Origin: Nemertoderma westbladi | Taxonomy: Eukaryota; Xenacoelomorpha; Nemertodermatida; Nemertodermatidae | Direction: 5' to 3' | Assembly (NCBI GenBank): GCA_032718475.1 | Contig: JAUCBJ010000601.1 | Span: 1 to 52,595, forward strand | Length of the DNA stretch: 52,595 nucleotides | In this document: positions 46,218 through 52,595 of the stretch, one piece after another | How the letters are laid out: each line of letters begins with the position of its first letter | Numbering within the stretch: position 1 is the first letter of the stretch | The notes under the pieces: generated by a model | Told to the model about the DNA's origin: nothing | The model's input: only the letters and a program-made list of their open reading frames with translations | Databases searched by the model: none | Made by a program: the position numbers and the translations under genes

Positions 46218-47063
46218 GCAAAAGCACTGCATAATATTTCAATTTGAATATCCCTCCCAAATAATCCCAATCCTTCAATCATTGTCTACAACTCTGGTGA
46301 CCCGTGGGTACCAGAGAGTTGTAGAGAGATTCTTAGCTCCGTTTGCTTATTAAGCAGAGGAGTAGTTGCCTCTCTAATCTTTAGGGCCTCAGCTACCCTT
46401 GGCATGATACCGTGAGCTGCATCTGTATATACTACTCTAAAATCTTCCTCGGCTGCTGGGCGTCCTTGGCTACATAAAAGCCAATGTTCAGCTACAGTAG
46501 TGTTTCCAGACGGTCGCCTATGTTCACCAATCCGCTCATGATAAAGGCGCACTGTGTGGCCAATGTAATCCTTGTTACAGGATTGACAGTGGTATGAATA
46601 TACCAAGTTTGACCATAGTGGTTGGGGAACACGATCCTTATTGGGAAACAATTTGCCGATTTTATTAGACCTGAAAGCTAATAAAAAACTATAACCCGCA
46701 GGAATAACTGAGTTTACTACACAGCTGTAAGTCTTTTCTCAAAAACCTTATCATAACGATAGAAAGGTAATGATAGAACCAAGTTTTTCTTACGGTGTTC
46801 ATTTATGTTATTGATTTTACCCGCCAAAACCCGGTCTCTAGCCTTACTAATAAAGGCATTAGGGTAACCATTGGTTCTAAAATATGAGGTTAGTTTATCA
46901 AAACCCTTGAACACAGCTGACCATGTGCTACATATGATCAGGATCCGCCAAAATAAAGTAAATAAGAGTGACATTTTATTTTTTGATTTATATTTTGGGT
47001 GAGTGATAATCTGTTCAGGTGTATAAAGTCCAGTGTGAGTGGGCTTTGTATACCACTCGGTTG
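46218..47063 (-). pseudogene. Penelope-like retroelement: RT thumb, linker and GIY-YIG endonuclease
   Basis: The minus-strand frame starting at the palindrome reads TEWYTKPTHTGLYTPEQII, then KYK and ICSTW and RTNGYP, the conserved C-terminal RT/thumb block of Penelope-like elements. After a short gap with stops (about 46690-46720), a second frame gives KIGKLFPNKDRVPQP and the endonuclease core NLVYSYHCQSC then DYIGHTVRLYHERIGEHRR (GIY-YIG family). The frame closes at 46286 and a 3' tail to about 46218 matches 44960-45020. It lacks the RT catalytic core and is interrupted, so inactive. It differs clearly in sequence from the copy at 43572, so two Penelope-like families are present. Confidence 0.88.
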
Positions 47064-47103
47064 AACCGAGTGGTATACAAAGCCCACTCACACTGGACTT
47101 TAT
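47023..47103. repeat. perfect 81-nt palindrome (40-nt arms)
   Basis: The arms are exact reverse complements around G at 47063 (centre cggtt-g-aaccg). Each arm, read outward from the centre, encodes the same Penelope RT peptide (TEWYTKPTHTGLY). Confidence 0.95.
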
Positions 47104-48066
47104 GCATTTGCATTGAGTCCCAAATATAAAAGGAGAGGGAGCCCAACTATTCTTGTAAGTATTAGACCTACTGTATCTACAGACGTTGACTGAATTTATT
47201 TAATAATTCAGCACTTATTATATTTATATTTTGTCAAAATGCCCACCAATCCTAGTAAAATAGTATAAAATTGAGGTCAGTTTCGATATTGTCCTACCGT
47301 TTTTTATCATAATTCATAACACACGTGTGTGTTCACAAATTCCATTATTTTTGTACCTCGCAAAACACATTCTTTATTATATAAAACGTGGTTTGTCGCT
47401 GTTTTAGCTAGCAACCCTATCCCACATAAATCACACCGCGGCAAGCATACGAGCGCATATACAGTAGTCCTTCAGTCAGGATTCGCTGCGCGGGGTTGTT
47501 TTTTTTTGTCTAGTTTTGTCCGCTCGTAGGCTGTTTTTCTGCCTCACCAGTCAGAGAGCCGGTAGACCTTATATTTGTTACGTTGGATTGGATTTGTTTT
47601 CTATCAGTAGCGTAGTAGGGTCTACTGTTCTCACCAACAGTAGCATTACGTTGGATTTGCTCTCGCTAACAGAAGTAGTTTTTGGGATATCTCGCATTTT
47701 TACCAGATTGCTGGACTACATGGGGAGAGGTGGTTAATTACTGTAATACGGCATTTTATATATTTCAAATCCAGATACGGGGGTTGGGGGGGGGGGGGTT
47801 GGACGCGACGCAATAAAAATTAATCCATTTAATTATTCATTTAATTATTCATTTAATTTACTCAATTTAATAATGAATCCAATTAATCAGCAGAAAAGTC
47901 TAACGCCTACTAACTGTAGGCCTACTGTATATACAGTAAGAAATGTAAGAAATTATGGACGCGTATAAACACTAACGATACCGTAAAAACGTTGCTAAAT
48001 AATATTGAATTACAATAATATATACAAACCTAAAAATAGAAACTTGAAACACACAAACTATTGAAA
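47104..48066. other. spacer; possible diverged Penelope sequence at its left end; G13 run
   Basis: The first ~60 bp on the plus strand continue the palindrome frame as GLYAFALSPKYKRRGSP, which could be Penelope RT. Otherwise unique or AT-rich. G13 at 47786-47798 is followed by ttggacgcgacgcaataaaa, similar to the flanks of the homopolymers at 2081 and 2326. A short tcatttaattat repeat lies near 47830-47860. Confidence 0.5.
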
Positions 48067-48237
48067 GTGAACATTACCAACACTTCCCGCTACAGACCGC
48101 TATAGGCGAACCGACTATATTCCATGAACATTAACAACACTTCCCGCTACAGACCGCTATAGGCGAACCGACTATATTCCATGAACATTAACAACACTTC
48201 CCGCTACAGACCGCTATAGGCGAACCGACTATATTCC
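48067..48237 (-). repeat. 57-bp tandem repeat (3 units) copied from the end of the rhomboid CDS
   Basis: Units 48067-48123, 48124-48180 and 48181-48237 are nearly identical. The rightmost contains the last 16 codons and stop of the rhomboid frame; the other two lie in its 3' UTR. 57 bp is 19 codons, so each copy repeats the same peptide end and stop in frame. Confidence 0.93.
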
Positions 48238-48770
48238 AAATGATAGAAAATATTATAAAAATACCAAAGGTAACGGCAGCAATAATCTTGAGAATTTTCT
48301 CCCAGTATAGAATTTTTAGATTATAAAGTACAAAGAGACCAGCGAGAAGGCCTCCCAGTCCGCCCCCCATGTGTGCGAAGTTAGCTACGGCCACAACCGT
48401 GGTAACGGCTGCGAAGTGCATATAGATCGCGTAACCAACGTTCGTGACGATAAATACCGAGAGGATAGCTAAACGACCCCAACGGAACTCCATTTCGGCC
48501 CAGTTAATAATGAGGTTGGCGATGTGGGCGGTGACTAGAGCGTAAACGCCGCCACTGGAACCGAGAAGGTACTGACAACGTTCCGCTACGAATATCGAGT
48601 GCATAAAGGAGCCGAATAACACCCCCGCCAGGAATACAGCGGCGACCCTCAGACATCCGTGGACCATCTCTAGTAGGACTCCGAGAGTGATTTGGAAGAC
48701 CAGGTTGAATATGATGTGATAGTAGCCACTGTGAAGCATCATGTAGGTAACATATCGCCAAACCTCCGGT
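48188..48770 (-). CDS. rhomboid-family intramembrane serine protease, terminal exon
   Basis: Rhomboids cleave membrane proteins inside the bilayer with a Ser-His dyad. The exon starts after an acceptor (ataattacag, first base 48770) with RPEVWRYVTYMMLHSGYYH, the W-R and H-x4-H signature of helix 2/loop. It contains the nucleophile in LLGSSGGVYAL (G-x-S-G) and the catalytic His in NFAHMGGGLGGLLAGL, with hydrophobic segments between and after, ending SGKCC and a stop at 48188-48190. About six membrane helices fit in the ~194 residues; the signature resembles RHBDL-type rhomboids of animals. The N-terminal part, including the first helix and cytosolic region, must lie in upstream exons not identified here, possibly beyond the 36-bp array and LINE. 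Both catalytic residues are present, so the gene is probably functional. The subfamily is not assigned. Confidence 0.93.
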
Positions 48771-49104
48771 CTGTAATTATTATAAATATATAATCCTATG
48801 GAACACAAAGCTCATTTGGTACGGTGTATCAAAGCAATCAAACTGTATCGATTTACAAGTACATCTGACTTCGTTCAGGTCACTCAACAACGGTCTGGAA
48901 TTTGTATCACTTTTATTTCAATTATCCACCAGTAGCCATTGATGATAATTAACATTGAAGAATGTGAATACGGAGTTTATATTTGGCGTAAACTTATTCA
49001 ATTCCGAACTCGGCAATAACGGATACAATGAACAGGAAGTAATTGTGATAGTTTTATGTATTATACAGTAGTGTTTAAAAGGGATCAGACTTTTCGGGAT
49101 TTCC
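48771..49104. other. upstream (intronic) spacer of the rhomboid gene
   Basis: Begins with the acceptor region of the rhomboid exon. No further exon is convincing. Ends with cgggatttccgggatc leading into the array. Confidence 0.5.
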
Positions 49105-49732
49105 GGGATCGGGATTCTCACTCTCGGGACCCCGCTTTCCGGGATCGGGATTATCACTCTCGGGACCCCGCTTTCCGGGATCGGGATTATCACTCTCGGG
49201 ACCCCGCTTTCCGGGATCGGGATTATCACTCTCGGGACCCCGCTTTCCGGGATCGGGATTATCACTCTCGGGACCCCGCTTTCCGGGATCGGGATTATCA
49301 CTCTCGGGACCCCGCTTTCCGGGATCGGGATTATCACTCTCGGGACCCCGCTTTCCGGGATCGGGATTATCACTCTCGGGACCCCGCTTTCCGGGATCGG
49401 GATTATCACTCTCGGGACCCCGCTTTCCGGGATCGGGATTATCACTCTCGGGACCCCGCTTTCCGGGATCGGGATTATCACTCTCGGGACCCCGCTTTCC
49501 GGGATCGGGATTATCACTCTCGGGACCCCGCTTTCCGGGATCGGGATTATCACTCTCGGGACCCCGCTTTCCGGGATCGGGATTATCACTCTCGGGACCC
49601 CGCTTTCCGGGATCGGGATTATCACTCTCGGGACCCCGCTTTCCGGGATCGGGATTATCACTCTCGGGACCCCGCTTTCCGGGATCGGGATTATCACTCT
49701 CGGGACCCCGCTTTCCGGGATCGGGATTATCA
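49105..49732. repeat. 36-bp array, 17 units, essentially identical
   Basis: The unit gggatcgggattatcactct cgggaccccgctttcc starts at 49105 and repeats every 36 bp to 49716, with a partial copy to about 49732. Only the first unit differs (attctc for attatc) in my reading. Both strands are open (12-residue periods), which follows from a stop-free unit divisible by 3. The unit has no sequence relation to the 36-bp repeat at 1-2030. Confidence 0.97.
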
Positions 49733-49795
49733 TCTAGGTCAGGTCAGGTATTCTAGGTCATTGATCAAGAAAACTTGCCACCTCCATGCAGCATA

Positions 49796-50222
49796 AAGGA
49801 GGTGCCACCTGTAGCTGCATAGACCCTCTTACTAGGGCAAATCTGGTCCTGTAACTAGGACCCCCTTCGTTCTGGGATAAGGACGCCCTTGGTCCTGGAT
49901 TAAGGACCCATATACTTGGCTGCAGGGGTATATGGCCTGACCAGGCAGATGGTGATCTACCAATGGCTGGTTAGGAGTAGAGTGTTCTCATGTCCACTCT
50001 GAGGGCACTTCACTGCGACCTGCACCTGGCAGCAAGGGTACAGGGCATGACCCAGCAGATGAGCTGCAACAGCCAATGGTGGGTCATGTACGCCAGAGTA
50101 GATATGGGTGATGGGCCTCATATCTGACTCCATTGCGACACCCACCCTGTGGAATGGCAAACCAGGGTGTGGTATTTGCCCCGAGAGCTGACTCGGCAAA
50201 AAAGCACCCCCCAACCCCCACT
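49796..50222 (+). mobile_element. 5' UTR region of the LINE that continues to the window end
   Basis: GC-balanced DNA unlike the AT-rich surroundings. It contains an imperfect internal duplication (ggtatatggcctgaccaggc agatggtg and ggtacagggcatgacccagc agatgagc, about 50 bp each). The left limit is a guess based on the composition change after aaaggaggtgccacc. Confidence 0.5.
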
Positions 50223-52595
50223 ATGGATTACATTAGCAATGCGGAGGTCCGGCCACTAGAGGCCAGTGGAATTACCGGACACAATCGGCCTCACAGGCGT
50301 CAGTTAACTCCTGACCGGCTGCCTGTCTCACCCCCTACTGGAGAGAGAGCAGCCAACAATTCTTTGAGTCCCTTTCCTGATGACCTTTCTGGCCCAAACC
50401 CTGGGTCACCAGGGAGGCCAGATTGTGATGGGGAGAGGGATTCTGGAGTTGGAGGCTACTCTCATGTTCCACCCCGACCAACAAAGCCATTGGTGAATCT
50501 GAGGCAAGTCACTAGACTAGCCTCAGTAAACACCCTAACACTCGGGTCCCCAATGCGACAAGGTGAGCTGACTGCCTTGGCAGATAAGCTTTCTCTTAGC
50601 GCAGTGGGTGTTCAAGAGCACCGAATGCAGACTGGACAGACTGATGAGGTTCTGATTAAGGACATGGGGGGCGGTTGGCGACTCGCCCTCGCGTCAGCAG
50701 ATGATAGTGGCAATGGTGGAATTGGTCTATTGATGAATCCAACTGCACATGCAGCATTGGACAAAATAGACCAAATCTCTAACCGCATCATCCGTTGCCA
50801 CTTCTCATGTTCTGGAAGACTGGCTAAGAAGTTTCCTAAGGTGGTTCTGATTGTGTGCTACTCTCCAACTAGTGTTGCCCCTGTAGAGGAGGTGGAAAAT
50901 TTCTACCACAATCTACAAGCAGCAACTGATGGAGTGGATCAGCATGCATTCTTAACATTCCTGGGAGACTTTAATGCAAGTCTGCATCAATCACCTACAT
51001 CGCCCTGGGTCTATAGCAATAGTGTTAACCGAAATTCTGTCCATCTTCAGGATTTTATCTCTGGAAATGGATTGTTTTCGGCTGGAACCCAGTTCAAGAA
51101 GCGAACTGGAAAGCTATGGACTCATAGTGGACCCAGTGGTCACAAGTCCCAGATAGACCATATTCTGTTTCGTAGGAAATACAGGAGCTCTATACAAGAC
51201 TGTAATGCATTTACACTTCGACCCTTCTCCAGTGATCACCGCCTTATTGTGGCCAAGGTAAGACTTAGTCTGCGTGCTAGCAGAACAACGAAATCTGCCT
51301 TGCCACGGCATGACTGGTCCTCTCTGTTGCAACAGCCAAGTGTGAGATCCAGCTTCACACTACAGCTGAGCAACAGGTATGAGGCTCTTGCCTCTGAGGC
51401 GGCAGATCACTGTGAGGGCTATACTGCCTTTACAGAAGCAGTTAAGTTAGCAGCTGCAGAAACAGTTCCTGTATACCCTCGAAACAGGAAAAGGGCCCCC
51501 TGGACTGACAACAAAATTCAGAAGTGCCGAAATGACCTTCATAAGGCGCAGAAAGAGTCCCGACTCAAACAGACTACAGCGGCCAAGAATGCAGTTAAAG
51601 CTGCATCTAGGTCCCTGAACAGGCAGTACTCTGTTAATCTACAGGAGCTAATAAACCAACAGGTTGATGCCATCAATGATGCTGACGACAGCAGGCAATC
51701 ATCCCAGGCATGGAAATCGATCAATCTGCTTACTGGGCGGAAAAGCCAACCAACCACCAAGGTTAAGGCTGAATCACCAGCCGATCGCCTCAATGGTTGG
51801 AAAGCCCACTTTGAAAAGCTCCTCAATAATGACAGGGTATTGCCTGATAACTTTATAGAAGTAAAAGTGTCTGAGTCTGTACTCCCAGATATTCCCATTG
51901 GCGATATCTCCTTTGCAGAAGTGAAGGCTGCTGCAAAGAGCATTAAGACCAATCGTGCCAGTGGAGTAGATGGTGTTCCCCCTGAGGTCTTTAAAATACC
52001 TGAGTGTTTAAAGCTCATCTATCCCATCATAGTAGACATGTACCGTACAACAAGAGTCCCACAAGAAATGAAAACAAATAAGTTGGTGCCAGTTCCCAAG
52101 AAGGGCAACCTAACACTCTATGGTTCTTTTCGGGGAATCTCATTGATCTCGATTGCTGCAAAACTATACAATAGAATTCTATTAAATCGCATCAGGGATC
52201 CCATTGAGAGACTGCTACGTGGAAATCAGAATGGGTTCCGTAAAGGTCGTGGGACCATGGAGCCCATTTTGGCACTTAGAAGGATAATTGAAGAGTTATC
52301 AAAAAAGAAAGACAGGCATCTGGCTGTTATCTTTGTTGACTTCTTCAAGGCCTTTGATTCAGTCTCTCGCTCACGTATGTTCAGCATACTTTCATTATAT
52401 GGGATTCCTGATGAAATTATTGCAGCAATCAGATCAGTATACGATGGTTCGACAACATTTGTGTCTACTGTTGACGGTGACACAGAACCATTTGAAGTGT
52501 TATGGGGCGTCCTCCAAGGAGACACACTTGCACCATTCTTGTTCATTATTGTGGTTGACTATGTTCTACGCATGTCCTTAGATCATCATAATGAT
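50223..52595 (+). CDS. LINE polyprotein, APE endonuclease plus reverse transcriptase (incomplete at window end)
   Basis: From ATG 50223 the frame is open without a stop for 791 codons to the last base, so the element is intact as far as seen. Residues ~1-90 are Pro/Ser/Gly-rich. The AP-endonuclease-like domain follows: VQEHRM (~130), GDFNA (~248-252) and SSDHRLIVAKV (Asp-His at ~338-339), the residues expected for target nicking. A basic linker with NGWKAHFEKLL leads to the RT: ASGVDGVPPEVF, KLVPVPKKGN, GISLISIAAKLYNRILLNRI, NGFRKGRGT, VIFVDFFKAFDSV (motif A Asp ~706) and GVLQGDTLAPFLF (motif B, ~762). The YADD/FADD motif lies beyond the window, but the related copy at 15754-16902 shows FADD and the C-terminus. 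Clade not assigned. The only candidate here for an active element. Confidence 0.93.
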   Translation, partial: MDYISNAEVRPLEASGITGHNRPHRRQLTPDRLPVSPPTGERAANNSLSPFPDDLSGPNPGSPGRPDCDGERDSGVGGYSHVPPRPTKPLVNLRQVTRLASVNTLTLGSPMRQGELTALADKLSLSAVGVQEHRMQTGQTDEVLIKDMGGGWRLALASADDSGNGGIGLLMNPTAHAALDKIDQISNRIIRCHFSCSGRLAKKFPKVVLIVCYSPTSVAPVEEVENFYHNLQAATDGVDQHAFLTFLGDFNASLHQSPTSPWVYSNSVNRNSVHLQDFISGNGLFSAGTQFKKRTGKLWTHSGPSGHKSQIDHILFRRKYRSSIQDCNAFTLRPFSSDHRLIVAKVRLSLRASRTTKSALPRHDWSSLLQQPSVRSSFTLQLSNRYEALASEAADHCEGYTAFTEAVKLAAAETVPVYPRNRKRAPWTDNKIQKCRNDLHKAQKESRLKQTTAAKNAVKAASRSLNRQYSVNLQELINQQVDAINDADDSRQSSQAWKSINLLTGRKSQPTTKVKAESPADRLNGWKAHFEKLLNNDRVLPDNFIEVKVSESVLPDIPIGDISFAEVKAAAKSIKTNRASGVDGVPPEVFKIPECLKLIYPIIVDMYRTTRVPQEMKTNKLVPVPKKGNLTLYGSFRGISLISIAAKLYNRILLNRIRDPIERLLRGNQNGFRKGRGTMEPILALRRIIEELSKKKDRHLAVIFVDFFKAFDSVSRSRMFSILSLYGIPDEIIAAIRSVYDGSTTFVSTVDGDTEPFEVLWGVLQGDTLAPFLFIIVVDYVLRMSLDHHND

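Noticed and set aside
48918-49796. Two overlapping ORFs of 246 and 271 codons on opposite strands
   Set aside because: Both arise from the identical 36-bp units; there is no independent coding signal on either strand.

Overview
The window is animal nuclear DNA, most likely from an aquatic invertebrate; the phylum cannot be fixed from the sequence. Three things point that way. Coding exons match metazoan gene families (a ZC3H18-type CCCH zinc-finger protein and a rhomboid-family intramembrane protease) with intron acceptor sites. Several non-LTR retrotransposon (LINE) fragments sit beside two Penelope-like elements with GIY-YIG endonuclease domains and tRNA-derived SINEs. Roughly a third of the window is tandem-repeat DNA. 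Nothing bacterial (operons, RBS, CRISPR) is present.

Layout. 1-2030: 36-bp minisatellite. 2081-2354: a segment between a G25 and a C29 run. 2735-5390: short tandem arrays around a minus-strand hypothetical gene (2949-3707) and a 29-bp minisatellite. 5434-5910: coding-like but broken stretch. 5963-7236 and 13074-14333: two nearly identical copies of a tandem-repeat-cored mobile element resembling bivalve 'pearl' elements. 8020-10979: decayed LINE pieces. 10980-12172: inverted C-rich/G-rich arms. 14640-16902: two LINE fragments tail to tail. 17103-18038: hypothetical proline-rich/basic protein (minus). 19305-24357: a 23/24-bp array, a 680-bp foldback with tRNA-like ends and a 27-bp array. 24927-27335: main ZC3H18-like exon (minus). 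27735-38521: a 10.8-kb 38-bp satellite. 38523-38890: SINE and 18-bp repeats. 39165-39745: LINE remnant. 41874-42182: acidic first coding exon (minus), a candidate exon 1 for ZC3H18. 43572-47103: two Penelope-like fragments, a 68-bp tandem array and a perfect 81-nt palindrome. 48188-48770: terminal exon of the rhomboid gene (minus). 49105-49732: perfectly homogeneous 36-bp array. 49796-52595: 5' part of an apparently intact LINE that runs off the window.

How it fits together. The cellular genes are three to five minus-strand exons in a sea of repeats. If exon 41874-42182 belongs to ZC3H18, the whole 38-bp satellite lies in that gene's first intron; splice phases allow this. Repeat families recur across the window, and several arrays have a single-copy 'seed' next to a tRNA-derived element elsewhere in the window, which suggests local amplification of transposon-derived segments. 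I see no new enzymatic or defence system. The notable material is structural: satellite growth from SINE parts, an insertion with a neighbouring empty-site copy, and a palindrome at a Penelope-element junction.
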